From Girardinichthys multiradiatus (Eukaryota > Chordata > Actinopteri > Cyprinodontiformes > Goodeidae), in contig NC_061816.1 in NCBI RefSeq assembly GCF_021462225.1, positions 4,583,854 through 4,647,853 of the forward strand: DNA of 64,000 nt. The letters are read 5' to 3'. The translations under genes were made by a program, and so were the position numbers. Of the stretch, positions 9,480 through 21,500 are shown in pieces. How positions within the stretch are numbered: the first letter of the stretch is position 1; every line of letters begins with the position of its first letter. The notes under the pieces were generated by a model. That model did not search any database. It was not told the origin of the DNA and saw nothing but the letters and a program-made list of their open reading frames with translations.

Positions 9480-12330
9480 TAAACCACCTGCTGTCATCTC
9501 CATCCATCAGACTGAGCCAGTAGACCAGAAGTCATACACCTGGATAATTCAAAATGTTTCAGTTTTATTCCTTAGGAAGATTGTCCCCGTTTTTACATCA
9601 AATTAAAGAAAACCCTTAAAGATCTCTGCACCCCTTAACTGGTCAGCTGGCAATGTCCCTGGAGGTGCTCTGCTATGGTTATGAAGATGCTGGGTTCAAA
9701 CTTCCAGCAACCTCCAGGTTTTCAGGAGGTGCATCAAAGCTTCACTCTAAACCTGTGGCAAGAAAAAAATTAGATGTGAATTATTATTTGTAGCAGCTGG
9801 ATTTCCTTGCTTGTTGGCAAAGTGGGTAGAGGTGCTGTGCTGTAGGCAAGGTTTGCAGGTACACAGGGTAGGACGTTTTGATCAGCTTATTAAAAACAGC
9901 ATTAGTTAGATCAGTCACTGATGTTGGGAGACATGACTTGGGTCTCGAGACCGTTCTACTGGGCTGATGTTGGTCAAGATTTATCCACCATGATCAAATC
10001 TATTCTTAGGGAAATGGTTTTAGTGAAGAGAGACAGATGGAAGCTTTAGGATCCTCACAGTGAGACGGTTGTGGTCTAAGATGTATCACCTGTCTAAGAC
10101 AGCCCAGTTCAGATGATCTTTCCACTCTAGAAATCCTTCCTATTAGTGTCTCTATGGTCCACAGCTCACTGGATGAAACTGTTTCCTCTTCTGATACAAG
10201 TGAATTCAGAATGAACATATTTACAAAGGTTGGTAGAAAGGTATTACTTTCTGCAGATACCGTGGACACAAAACAGATTCTTTGTTAAAATAAAGCACCT
10301 TTCTCTATTTGTTTTTCATTATAAGTCTAGATTTGTCATGTTATTTTGACAGTGTTCTCTCCTGATTAGACCACAGCTGGGGCCAAACACTGTTGAGCTG
10401 GATGTCACCTGTGCTGAAAGCCAGCAGATAACCAAACCCCAGCATGATTTCAATGTGTGAGAACATAATAGAAGGGGAGGAAGGGAGGGAATAAAGCTCC
10501 GACAGCAAGGGATCAAAGTCTGTGGTGACATTAACGTCAGTCCAACTGTGGAAATAAAAAGATAAAAGTCCAGAAAAAGACAGAAAACCTGAATGAGCCA
10601 ACAGCTCAGTGTGATAGACTAAAGTACTGAGAACATCTAGTGTCCTAGTTCAAGTCCTCAACTGTACAAAGAGCTTATATTAATAGATCTTTACCATAAA
10701 TGATGTCGAGATAGTTTAACAGCTTTAGACATTTTTCTATGACTTTATCAATGGAATTGAACTTGACATTAGTTAGTAAAGTTGAAAGAAAATTCACATT
10801 ATTTGATAAACCAGCTGCTGTCAGCTCCATCCATCACATTGAGCCAATAGGTCAGAGGTCATGACTGAAAGGCTTTACAATATTACAGTAAAATGTCTGT
10901 TTGAATAGCTTAAGGTGTTTGCTCAGAGATCAGCAACATGGAGGTCATGGGATCAAGACTGAGAAGATCCATGTTTTTAAAAACCAAAACTGAACAATTT
11001 GAGAGAACTTTGAACAACATTTCAAAGAGTTGAACCAGTGTGAGTCAATAGCTCAACATGATGGACCGTAGGTGGAGATTCAAGAAAGTCTGGGTTCAAT
11101 ATCTCATTAGGAACCCTTTAGGAGCTGATTTGTTGTGAAGAACCTCAGAGTTTGTATTTTGAGAAGTTCAGGGATGAAAGTGAAAAGTTGAAAAGCACCA
11201 AGAGAAGAGAGATGAGAGAGGAGCAGACCTGATGGTGTGGAGGAACTGTCTGTGACCAGAAGATGTCAGTGGTGGAGTTCCTGGGTTCAAGTCCTGCCTG
11301 AGCTACAACCTGGAGTAGAAGATCTAGTCCTGCATAATGGTTTGCTCAGAGTGTAGAGAGAACTGTTAGGAGTTGACAAGGTCCTATGTTCACAGCACAT
11401 CTAGATGTTGGAGAAGCAGGACGTAAAAGTGAAAGAACCTTTATACTGCATGTAAGAACCACTGACATAGTTTAGCATATATTACACACATTTAACACTA
11501 CGTTACATACTTTAGTGAACTACGGCGCAGAATTTTACTTGATTTGTGCTGTCCACTGTTCACTACTTTTTGACCAACACGGTTTGTGTCTAACTAACTG
11601 AATGCAGCAACAACACAACTTAACAAAACATGCTATTAATTATTATTTATTCTCGTTGTTTACGAGAAACAAAATAGATCATTTATATAGAAATAGATTT
11701 AAATTTTTTTAGTCAACAACAATAAAAATCTGCACCTACCTACAAATTCTACATGAATAAGATGTAGGAAGCACAAGATCAAAATACTAGCTTAAGTTGT
11801 CTAGACTAGAGGTGTTGTGTGACAGCTACTACTACATGCAACTTTGCAAGATTTTTTTATAGGATGATCCAGGCCTAGTGAATAGTGGAGATTTGAACCA
11901 GACGCTGCACCACTGGTGACTTACGGTCGCGAACAGTCCACACCACCAGACCCTTCACACATTATTATTTAGAGAGTACATTATTAGATTCAGACGAGGC
12001 AGGGTGTGGCCACCTAAGTCCAGTTGTAATCTTTCAGGTCAGCTGCCCTGAAAGATTAAAGTCCTCTAAAATGGTGGGGATGATACATCCCCACCCTAAC
12101 CTGTCGTCTTGGCTCCCCCTTGCCGTAGCATCATAGGTGTACCTACATAATCTACCATGACACTAATTGTTGGGCTTTTGGTTTTTCTTTTGCTGAAAGT
12201 TGGAACACTGAGTTTGAATTTGTTTATGAAGGACTGGAGGTGGCAGGGTTTGAACCCAGGATCATCGGGTCCACAGCACAGCGCCTCTAATGACATGACC
12301 AACCAACCAGCTGAGAACCAAAGAGATCTA
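9480..12330. repeat. Field of degenerate modules with tRNA-like A and B box motifs
   Basis: Several blocks pair an A-box-like string with a GGTTCAA-type B box 30-60 bp further on: near 10590-10655 (CAGCTCAGTGTGATAGACT then AGTTCAAGTCC), 11040-11105 (TAGCTCAACATGATGGACC then GGGTTCAATATC), 11235-11300 (GGGTTCAAGTCC), 9640-9705 (GGGTTCAAAC), and 12235-12310 on the minus strand (GGGTTCAAACCCTG). A 60-bp block at about 9478 recurs at about 10804 (DATA-like string GATAAACC, GCTGTCA, CTCCATCCATCA, TGAGCCA). None folds as a true tRNA by eye. These look like decayed copies of one repeat family with a tRNA-derived head, partly tandem. Confidence 0.45.
11185..11333 (+). repeat. Interspersed repeat copy 1 (partner at 33586-33732)
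   Basis: Starts AAGTTGAAAAGCACC and ends GATCTAGTCCTGC, and matches 33586-33732 almost base for base apart from a short variable patch. It contains the GGGTTCAAGTCCTGCC box, so it may be a SINE-like unit. Both copies are in the same orientation. Confidence 0.8.
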
Positions 12331-12346
12331 GTTATGTATAAAAAAC

Positions 12347-13316
12347 AAATGTTTCTCCATAAATGTTCTGTTACTGTTTCTCTACAAGGTCGACCCAAAG
12401 TGGGTAAAACTGTAAATAATAACCTCAGCAAACACTAGTGTTGTGAAGGGGTTAAATATAAAACACACATGAAGATCCTGTGGAATAAACAACGTTATAA
12501 ATAAGAAGCTGGTGCTCATCACACGCCTACAGAGTGAAGGGAAATGTGATTTATATCTAACCTGCCTCTTTGGTTTTTATCTGCCAGCAAACAATCTGGA
12601 ATAAACTTTAACCTGGAGACAAACATGTTGAAACCAGAAAAACATCTTAGGTTTTGTACCATTATAACGCTGCTGTTCAGTAAAAATCATTATCTTTAAA
12701 TAATTTCACAGATATGATATAAATGAGATTTATTTGCTGCGTAACGTCTTCACTACAACATAGTTTGTTCATGTCTAGTTAGAAAAATATTGGTGAAAAA
12801 CAAAGTATACTTTAAAGATGCAGTGAGTACAGTAAGATGCAGCAGCATCTAGTGGCCGATTAGCAGATTACAACCCAAAGATCCCCCTCCCCCCCAGAAA
12901 ACCCCAATCTCTAAACCAATTCCCAGTGATTAATGGTAAATCTAGTTAATTAGACCAAAATAAACTGAAATGCTGCTTAACAAAGCAGAAAATTAACATG
13001 TCTTAGAATGGATCAAAGAGGAAACTGAGAAAGGATCCACTGTGTTTAAATAAATACTATAGTATAAATTACATTATTTATGTTGAGTAAAATGTGAAAT
13101 TAATGAACACAATTTGTTTTTAAATTACGTAATTAAAAGAAACAAAAACTTGGCTCCAGTGTTTCAGCTCAAGGTTTTGTCCAAAACATCTAGTTTAATA
13201 AAAATAAAAACCTGACCTCTACAGTGACCCTCAAGTCTCCACACCGCTGTTAAAATACCAGGTTTTTATGTTGGCTTGTTGGAAATGAGACGATGATAAA
13301 TCATTAAACTTTCTCC
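12347..13316 (+). repeat. ~970-bp repeat, copy 1 (partner at 55815-56730)
   Basis: The block from AAATGTTTCTCCATAAATG to TTAAACTTTCTCC is repeated in the same orientation at 55815-56730 with very few differences, except that this copy has about 60 extra bases around 12440-12540. It has no open frame and no obvious terminal repeats. Homology stops sharply at both ends, so it is either an uncharacterised repeat or a short segmental duplication. Confidence 0.85.
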
Positions 13317-13840
13317 CTGGTGCATGATGGTACACAGCTGTCCTCACAGAAGCTGATGTAGGAAGTCACAGCCTCTGTGTACTCGTCCAGACTGTTGGTA
13401 GTAGTCCTGAACACATCCCAGTCTGTACAGCCTAAACACGCCTGGAGATTCTCCACAGCCTCACTGCTCCACTTCCTTGTCATCCTCACAACAGGTTTGC
13501 AGAGCTTTAGTTTCTGCCTGTATGCAGGAATCAGGTGGACCATGATGTGGTCGGATTGGCCCAGTGCAGCACGTGGGACGGCGTGATAAGCGTCTCTGAT
13601 GGTGGTGTAACAGTGATCCAGAATGTTGTCCTCTCTGGTCGGACATTTAATAAACTGTCTATATTTGGGGAGTTCGTGGGTGAGATTACCTTTGTTAAAG
13701 TCGCCAACGACGATAACTAAGGAGTCCGGGTTGGTCCGCTCCACACTCAGTACCTGGTCGGCGAGCATGCGCTGTGCGACCTGCACGTTAGCTTGCGGCG
13801 GGATGTAAACCCCGACCAGGATGAACGAGGCGAAGTCACG
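13317..13840 (-). pseudogene. LINE endonuclease-domain fragment
   Basis: The minus-strand frame 13304-13786 is the C-terminal part of an apurinic-type LINE endonuclease: VYIPPQAN lies upstream, then IVVGDFNKGNLTHELP (the GDFN motif with catalytic Asp and Asn), and [12 protein letters not shown] (the SDH motif with catalytic Asp and His). The product would belong to ORF2 of a non-LTR retrotransposon of the L2/Rex1 type. Both ends are cut: the 5' side stops at a retroviral LTR (13841), the 3' side at the repeat ending at 13316. Reverse transcriptase sequence is missing. Confidence 0.85.
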
Positions 13841-14219
13841 GTAGAAAAAAAAAAATTTTGCATCCAGAGACCGATGATTGTCACTCAGAATCAGCTTTAT
13901 TTTAATCTTGCAAGAGAGAAGGATTTTTACAGCATTGGAGATGTGCTCAGTAGTGCTGCCAAATCATTCTGGATAGACAAAGCAAAGGTTCTCCTAGAAG
14001 CTACAACAGTTTTCAAGGTGACTCTCATGAGACCTGTTGTCCTAGACATAATCTTAACAGTGTGGCGTACATATTATCTCACACAGCTGCAAGCTGAGAA
14101 ACCATTACTCTAAGACTAAATAAGAGAAGAATGGAACAACACTGAGGGGTTCTAATACTTTTGTCAGTTCCTGTAGAATATCAAAGAGCAAATCAAGCAA
14201 GGCACTAAAAATTTCTATA
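13841..14219 (-). repeat. ERV 3' LTR (left copy)
   Basis: Aligns with 23983-24380 across most of its length, sharing GATGATTGTCA, CAGAATCAGCTTTATT, GATGTGCTCAGTAGTGCTGC and GGCACTAAAAATTTCTATA. The outer end has lost the TG start and carries an A-run. It is the 3' LTR for a minus-strand provirus. The AATAAAGCTGATTCTG string on the minus strand is a likely poly(A) signal in the R region. Confidence 0.9.
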
Positions 14220-14220
14220 A

Positions 14221-14239
14221 CAATCCACCCTCTTCAATC
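14221..14239 (-). promoter_or_regulatory. ERV polypurine tract
   Basis: Read on the minus strand the 19 bases next to the 3' LTR are GATTGAAGAGGGTGGATTG, a purine-rich run in the place where plus-strand DNA synthesis would be primed. Slightly interrupted by Ts, so degenerate. Confidence 0.6.
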
Positions 14240-14771
14240 ATAATGAAACTAGTTTCATATGTTATCGAACACCCAAGAAAAGTTTTACTGAATAAACATG
14301 AAGGAAAGTACAAGAAAATGAATTTCAAAAATATGAATTGATTAGTAATAAAATGAATAATAAAAACAAATCAAAAAGTGATTATATGAAACAAGTAGTA
14401 ATAAACATTGACTAAATAATGTAAAGTGAATAACGAAACATTATTACAAAGCTAAACACTACAACAAATCTATTATTACTGTTATCCTCTTTGTTGGAAA
14501 CAATTTGTCATTCTGATGGAAACAAAGCATCTCTCCAATCAACAACCTTTTAAGGAATGATCAGATAAAATGAATACATAAATAATATAAAGAATTCAAA
14601 CACTCAAAAAATTAAATGAAGAAAATATAGTAGAATATATTAGTACACCAACATAGTAGCAAAATGAAATCATGAGTTATCATGTACCCTGTGTGTGTTC
14701 GGTACACATCTACATCATTAGAATTAGGAGGATTATTTGAATAGATGTAAATTGAATATCGGTAAGTAAAT
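14240..14771. other. AT-rich ERV segment between env and polypurine tract
   Basis: Strongly A/T-rich sequence without a recognised frame. In the provirus it would be the 3' untranslated part after env. No accessory gene is recognised. Confidence 0.5.
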
Positions 14772-16676
14772 TTATTGGAAAGTATCATCATCATGAGAGT
14801 CACTTTCAGACTCATCAGAGCAATCCATGGGTTCCCCTTCACCTGTGAGGAGGGGCATCTGATATGACCTAGAGGTAATCAATCTATTAATTAGAGTACG
14901 CAGGCAGGGCACAGCAAATGAGGATACCTGCCAAGGTGACAAAAGAAGTCATACCTGCAATAATAAAACCCTCCCATTTACCAAAAGTGTCAGAAAACCA
15001 ATCAGGTAAAGAATCTACACAAGAGTCTTTTGTCATGTGATGAGCCAGGGTGCGCAATTCATCTAGGGCTCTGGCTACGGAACCATCAGGAGCTGTATTA
15101 TTTGGAATAAAGGTGCAGCATAAAGAACCAGACATGGCACAAACACCTCCCTTTTCAGCGAACAATGTGTCTAAGGCCATTCTGTTTTGCCAAGACATAA
15201 GAGAACTGGAGGATAATTGGTCAGTTACGCCGACCATCACATCTCTGGTAATGTTTGCAAAGCGCTGTATATTATAGTGAACATAATTAATGCAATCAAC
15301 ATTTTTGTTAGGAGTAATCCAAATAAATATTGATTCAAACCCATTGGCTATGGGATTGGCTAACTTATATTCATCTGGTACACCACGTGGAATCCCAATG
15401 GCATCGAAATAAATGGGATTGTTATGTCTGAAAGAAAAATTCACTGCACGTTTATGACGAAGAATCGAGGATGGAGAAGTTGGCAGATGTCCAAGCAAAG
15501 CCACTGGTGGAGCTAATCTAACTAAAGTACATGTTCCTGACCAAGAAGAAGGCAAATAATTAAACAGTGTCTTCCCACCACAAAACCAGAAGAAGTCAGC
15601 ACGTGCATGAAGGAGTGAACTAGCATTATCCCAGGTTGTAGCATTTATGGTATCTGAACACCAAGACTTAGACATGTGACCCACAAAGCTGTCATTCCTC
15701 CTGGTAAGGCATGTATAATTTCCTGCTCTAGGAGTAAAAACAGGAGGGAAGGTGTGGTTGTTAGCAGGTGGGAAAAGGTCACTCAAAGTGGAACAATGTG
15801 TAGAGCTAACATGCAGTCAAAGGGCGGTGCGTGTTATATAATAAAGGAGCAGGAGTAGTGAAAAGTTGTGGTCTGGCTGATGAACAGGCAATACACTCTG
15901 TCATGTTATCCCCTTTAGCAGTAAATGTAATCCATTCTAACCAGTTGTTTTTGTCAGAAAATCCAGTTTCAACCTGCAACATTACTTCAGGTGACGAGAC
16001 ATTTAAGTAAGTGACCAATGCTTGAGGAGGTGTGGTTGGGCTAGGAGAAGGGTTGACACCAGTACTATCTAGAACTTCATCAGGAGGTTTAGGTTGATCC
16101 ACAAACTGAATTCGAAACAATCCCAGTGGGTCTCTTCCAGAAACATCAGCTCCTAAAATCCAAACAAGTTCATGAAGTTCTGCATGATTAACAGTAGGCC
16201 AGAGATTCTTCCACATTCCTGACAGTTATTACCAGGGGATTATATCTAGAGTTGTCAGCTCGCTGGGTAGATTTGTCTCTAATCAAACTGATGTGTTGCC
16301 GCAGGCCCTGTGGAATATAGTTAGAGTTTGGGTTGACATAACCTTTTGGATTTGAATTCCAGTACACATAAGTCCAGTCCAGACACGGGTTGATACCCCA
16401 CTTTCCAATTACTAGCCTCCCAGGTGTGCGGACACAAATGTACACATCTGCATTCTGAAACCAACTGTCATGACCTCTGCAGGGGACCACATCACAGAGG
16501 TCAATCCTCGCTGCCACTGTGGTATTCTTAGGAACCTGTATGGTTACCAGCCCTGAGTTCCTCTCTACGATGGCCATCGAGACAGCTCTGCCTGTCCTGA
16601 TGTGCTTTTGAGCAACAAACGCATGCAAAGGAAAAAAACAATATAACATAACAATGATGAATACAAAGAGTAACAC
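14772..16676 (-). pseudogene. env: ERV envelope (env) pseudogene
   Basis: Envelope glycoprotein remains in several frames. 16188-16676 starts with a hydrophobic signal peptide and is the N-terminal part of the surface subunit; 15806-16216 continues it in another frame; 14887-15786 has the end of the surface subunit, a furin-type RHKR site (about 15448-15459), then the transmembrane subunit with a CX6CC motif (about 15115-15141) and a membrane anchor close to 14900. The anchor frame stops at 14887, while an acidic cytoplasmic-tail-like stretch can be read in a neighbouring frame down to a TAA at 14772. So at least three frame changes separate the parts and no intact envelope protein can be made. 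Several N-glycosylation sequons remain. The CX6CC arrangement is typical of gamma-type envelopes with a covalent SU-TM link. Confidence 0.9.
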
Positions 16677-16901
16677 ATATGCAATAGTCTTTGCCTATCT
16701 CTTGTAATTCTTCATTTTAGAAGATTCGGGGCTGAAAAGAGGCATCCTCTTCTCATCCAAGTACTCCTTTTAACAAACGTTGCACTGCCCAAAGGATTAT
16801 TATGCCCTTGTAAGAACAATGTTCTTCACCCACCTTTTCAATCACTCTCCAGTGATTAGCTTACAGTTTGTAGCCTTGTGGTGGGCTGCTGTCCTCACAT
16901 G

Positions 16902-17900
16902 TTAAGCAGGAGATGATCCAGGTAAAAGATTATTTGGATCCTGGGGACCAGGGGAATCCAGAGGACCTGGAATCTGCTTGCAATGTGATGCAATGTGATG
17001 CGGGATTCGCTCTGCCATCTTCACAGCCGTGTGGGTGACCAGCAGGATCTGAAATGGTCCTCTCAAGCGCCTGGACTTCCAGTGTTTCTTCCTAAACTCT
17101 CTGACCAGAACCCAGTCGCCTGGCACCAAATAATGGAGGGGAGATGTGGCTGTCTCAGGTAGTGTCGCTTTCACCGTCTGTGAAACTTGAGAAAGCACAG
17201 TGGACAGGTTTTGACAGTAAGACAACATCTTATCTTCATACAAAGATGTGAAGGGCAATGGTCTTGGCAATGTCCCCATGCCCAAATTTGGAGGTCTGCC
17301 AAACAGCACCTCAAAAGGACTGAGGTTTACTCGTGCTCTTTGCCTCATTCTCGTATAAGTGAGCACAATAGGCAGGGCCTTTGTCCAAGGTAAGCCAGTT
17401 TCTTTACAACACTAATTTTAATTTCAAAGTTCCATTTTCACGTTCCACTGCGCCACCACTCTATGGATGCTATGCACAGTGCGTTTGTAGGTCAAACCCC
17501 AGGAACTAACTCACCTACTTTATTGCTGCATTCACAAAATGAGTTCCATTGTCGCTAGAAATCTTTGAAGGAATGCCCCATCAGGGAATTATTTCTGTTA
17601 AAAGGGCTTTGGTGACTGTGTGGCTGTCTGCGTTTTTGCTTGGAAACGTTTCAATCCATTTGCTAATGGATGTCAACAACAACCAGCACATACTTTTTCC
17701 CTTCAGATGGAGTGAGTTCAATGAAGTCCATCATAAGATGTTCAAATGGGCTATCTGGTTGTGGATGTGCAGCTTGAGTCATCTGTGGTGTTTTGCCTGC
17801 ATTGTATGCTGCACAGACCATACAAGATTGACAGAACTTATGAGCATAAATACAGAAACTTTTTGTGAACCACTGAAATGTTAAAGAAGCTATCATTCCC
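16902..17900 (-). pseudogene. pol: ERV integrase pseudogene
   Basis: The frame 17663-17896 holds the end of the zinc-binding region (CQSCMVC) and the first catalytic Asp within MMDFIELTP. The second catalytic region (SSDNGTHF) is readable in a different frame near 17535-17570, after stops. The frame 16902-17366 is the end of the core plus the C-terminal domain, recognisable by SPFEVLFGRPP and RGPFQILLVTHTAVK. Stops and frameshifts between 17366 and 17663 destroy the core. The order fits the 3' end of pol, followed by env. Confidence 0.88.
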
Positions 17901-18076
17901 TCTTATGAACAATGATCCAAACCATGTGTGAGCTTTGCATAATGTGGAAAGAAGTGTTTGGGAAGACATGGTTTATCGGTCGGGCCCATCCAAACCCCAT
18001 CAGTGCATTTCGCTCCTGCAGAAGCCCACACGCGCTTCTCCCCCACAGAAGTAAAACTCTGTAGCACTTTCAACTC

Positions 18077-18630
18077 CTACAGGGGTGGAGAGGGAGGGGT
18101 ATCCTTGTGTGTGTGCAAAGCGGTGAAAAGAGGAGCAGAAGAAGCCGCTAGTTTCGCTGCTAAATCCGCTCTGTTGTTTCCCTGTGAAACAACATCTGTC
18201 GAAGATGTGTGTGCTGCGCATTTACACACAGAGATGGCTTTTGATAAAATAATTGCTCCAAGCAAGTTAGAAACCTGGACATGGTTCAAAATGGGTTTTC
18301 CATTGGTTTAAAAAAAATTTCTGTGCTTCCACATTCCCCCCAAATTATGGACTATACCAAATCCCTACCTCGAGTCTGTGTAAATATTTACAGTTTGATT
18401 TTCGACTAATTTGCAAGCTTTAGTCAGTGCCACAAGCTCAGCAGCCTGAGCAGAAAAGTGTTATGGCAGTCAGCCTGAAACAAGAGTTTCATGGGAAGAA
18501 CACACTGTAAAACCCACCTGATTCTTACCAGTATCAGGGTTTTGAAAAGCCGAACCACCATCAACAAATAAAATCATCTCCGGATTCTCCAGAGGTATCT
18601 CAGAAAAGTCAGGCCGGGGTGTGCAAACTT
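18077..18630 (-). pseudogene. pol: ERV RNase H pseudogene
   Basis: Minus-strand frames around 18330-18590 show LFVDGGSAF (first catalytic Asp), AAELVALTKA (catalytic Glu) and IYTDSRYG (third acidic residue), and 18077-18289 ends with an NNRADLAAKLAA block (fourth acidic residue) like gammaretroviral RNase H. Stops and a frameshift near 18310-18340 and 18460 interrupt it. Confidence 0.82.
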
Positions 18631-20282
18631 CCTCCAACACTGAAACACTGAAACGTTATGAGGCTCCCTATCTTCTGGCATGGGGAGAAGTGTTGCTGGA
18701 TTGAGCACAGTACACCTTTTAACAGTTATATTTGGCATGTCCAGAAGGATTGATGTGTATCTTAGCCAGCGAGCAGCAGAAAGGTGTGATGTTTTTTGTT
18801 GAAGCAGAATAAGAGCAACACAGTGTGGAACCAAAACTGTGAGGTCTGCATATCCGACTGTGTCTCGAGAAGCCAACACAGCTTTTTCTGCAGCTGCCAA
18901 AGCACGAAGGCAGTTAGGGAGTCCCATAGCCACGGGATCCAATTTTGCAGAAAAATAAGCAACAAGTCGCAGGTTAACTCCATGATTTTGGAGGAGAACT
19001 GATGTCATGCACCCATGCTTTTCATAAACGGCCTGAAAAAAAGGTTTGTTAGGATTCAGTAATCCTAAAGTAGGAGCCTTTTGCAAAGCCACCTTAAGTT
19101 GTATGAAAGCTGCTTCTGCTTCAGGTGTCCAAACAATATTGTCCTGAGATTGAAAACCTTTACCATGCATGAGAGCACCCAACGGGGTTTCCATACAGGA
19201 ATAATTAGGAATAAAATTCCTGCAATATAAAGTCATGCCCAAAAATGACTTCAGCTGTTTTTTGTAACAGGTTTTGGAATGTTCTGCACCGCATTCACAC
19301 GCTTTGAAGAAAGAGTTTTATTTTCAGCAGAAATAACATGACCTAAAAAGGTTACTTTTAGCTGGACAAGCTGAAGTTTAGAAAGAGAGGCATTGTGCCT
19401 CTCTGAATGCAAATGTTTCAAACAGTGTGACCGTGTCCTTCTCACTTCGCTCTTTAGTAGGACAACAAAGCAGAAGATCATCAACATACTGCAATAAAGC
19501 AGAGCCTGAGGTCAACTCCAATGACTCAAGACTAGCTTTCAATGCAGCATTATATATAGTCGGACAATAACCCTGACACAGATGAGTGAAAGTGTAAGGT
19601 TTTCCTTCAAACTCAAAAGCAAACCAAAATTGGCTGTGCTTATCAACAGGTACACTAAAAAACGCATTTGAAAAGATCAACAACAGAAAAAAAACTTTGC
19701 ATCTGGAGGAACTTGTGACAAAATAGTGTGCGGGTTTGGAACTGTAGGAACTCTGGCTTCTACTGAAGCATTTACAGCTTGTAAATCTTGCACAAACCTC
19801 CATTCATCAGGTTCTCCTTTACTCCTGATCTTTTTAACAGGAAAAAGAGGAGTTCTTACAGGAGAACTTTCACAAGGAACAATAGTTCCTTCTTTCAGAA
19901 GTGATTCAAAAACAGGTTTGATTCCTGCAATGGCTTCTGGTTTGAGTGGGTATTTTTTCACACACGGTCTGCAGTTTGACTTTGGAGTCACAACAACAGG
20001 TTCACAACATTTTATGAGTCCCACATCATATTTACTTTTTGCCCACAGGCCAGGAGGCACCTGGACCAACAATGGATGTGAAGTGACGTCAATTTCAACG
20101 AATGAGCCATTTTGGGAAAAAAGATAATGTTCTGGGATCAACTGAACAGTTCTTTGGCAGGGCAGTGTGCTAAGAAAAGGTCTTTTAAATGCAGAAAGTC
20201 TCTTAGAAAACATAAGATTAGTATTTGTTGGTACCACAGTCCAATCAGATACTTTTTCATACTGCAACACAAAATAGTTCAC
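18574..20282 (-). pseudogene. pol: ERV reverse transcriptase pseudogene
   Basis: The N-terminal fingers are in the frame 19677-20282 (VVTPKSNCRPCVKKYPL, then GEPDEWRFVQDLQAVN). The palm continues in another frame, 19378-19803, with the catalytic YVDD at 19477-19488. The thumb and connection regions lie in 19251-19487 and 18574-19242. At least three frame changes separate these parts, and at the first one a few residues around the first catalytic Asp region are disturbed. The motif spacing and the YVDD box fit gamma-type retroviral reverse transcriptase. The enzyme cannot be made from this copy. Confidence 0.92.
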
Positions 20283-20935
20283 ATTTTGCCAAAGCGATAT
20301 GTGGGACAGTGTCTCTTGTTTTGAAAAACTGCAGCTGGTGTGAGTTCAGACAAACAGCAAGTGCGGCTGTATTAGCATTCCAATACAGCATAGACGTGGT
20401 TAGGTTTTCACAAGAAATGCGAAACCAAGCTTTCTCATATTCTTTGTCAGAACCCAACGACATATGAGCAATACAGTTTAAATCAACAGCTTGCATAAAA
20501 TCACAGGAGGGATTAACAACTGATCTAACCTCCTTCAGCAACAGCTGTGAACACAATAAATTTTGCACTTTCCACTCATAAGCATAGTTTAATGCTTGTG
20601 GACTGAACTGTACTGCAGTAAACACTGTGTCAGCTTGAGTAGAGACCCTTACCCCCTCTGGGGTGGACATTAGAATGATCCCTAGCTTGCACATCAAATC
20701 TCTGCCCATCAAATTTACAGGACACAATGATGATAAGAGGAAACAATGTTTGAAAGTAAACCCATCAGGTGTTACACATGTGATGGGCTTTGTAACATGT
20801 TCCCTTGTCGTCTGCCCTGATGCTGACATAAAGAAAACATGATTTCCGCTGAGTTTTGGGGGTGTTGAAAATTCCTCTGCCTTAACAACAGAAGAAGTTG
20901 CTCCTGAGTCTACATTAAATTATATTTTCTTTCCT
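20257..20935 (-). pseudogene. pol: ERV aspartic protease pseudogene
   Basis: The active-site string VDSGATSSVV is readable at 20884-20913 but is in a different frame from the C-terminal part (20257-20829), which holds the flap-to-end block ending in MGRDLMCKLG, as in retroviral proteases. A stop precedes the active site. It sits between gag and reverse transcriptase as expected. Confidence 0.85.
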
Positions 20936-21119
20936 GAGACTATAAGATCAAACATTGGGAAAGCTTTATATGCCTCTGAGGTAAAATGAGCATAAGTTGG
21001 TATATATTTTCTCTCAAATTTCTTTTCCAAAACAGCAATAGCATGTTGCACTTTAGTCAAGTCATCACAGTCATTGCACAGCAGCTTTTCATTGCGTGAA
21101 AGGAAGGAAAGTGGATTGA

Positions 21120-21455
21120 GCGTCTGTATGTAAATGTGTGTGTGTGTGTGTGTGTGTGTGTTCCTGTCTTGGCATCACAGTGAGAACCATTTTCTCGATT
21201 TCACCATCAAATTGACGACCGTTTGTACCACAGTGAGGACATTTTGCTGATCCTCACAACCTATTTTGCTAACGGTTAGGTTTAGGACTAAGGTGTGAAT
21301 TGACTTTAGGTTAAGGTTAGGGTTAGGTAAGCACTGGTAATAGTTAGGTTTAGGGTTATTGTCAGGGTTAGGGCATAGAAAGGGTTGAAAATGACTGAAA
21401 ATCAATGGAAGTCAATGGGAGTCAACACATGGACCTCACTATATATAGCAAAACA

Positions 21456-21497
<42 letters not shown>

Positions 21498-21500
21498 TAT
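21120..21500. repeat. Repeat inserted in the ERV: two (TG)n tracts around TTAGGG-like DNA
   Basis: A (TG)n tract at about 21137-21160, then a GTGAGGACATT box, irregular TTAGG/TTAGGG repeats (21275-21375), AATGGAAGTCAATGGGAGTC, GGACCTCACTATATA, and a second (TG)n tract at 21460-21495. This combination (GAGGAC box, TTAGGG-like stretch, TATATA, TG tract) is a dispersed fish repeat that I recognise by pattern. It splits the ERV between the protease and the nucleocapsid end of gag, so it arrived later. Confidence 0.65.

Noticed and set aside
12235..12310. True tRNA gene on the minus strand
   Set aside because: A good B box is present but no acceptor-stem pairing or anticodon arm could be folded by eye.
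14887..15786. A domesticated, functional env gene
   Set aside because: The open 299-codon piece lacks a signal peptide and most of the surface subunit, and the cytoplasmic tail is out of frame.
17958..18311. 117-codon plus-strand frame
   Set aside because: It is antisense to the ERV RNase H region, which has recognisable catalytic motifs on the minus strand.
21275..21375. Interstitial telomeric repeat inside the ERV
   Set aside because: Units are irregular and form part of a dispersed repeat with flanking TG tracts.
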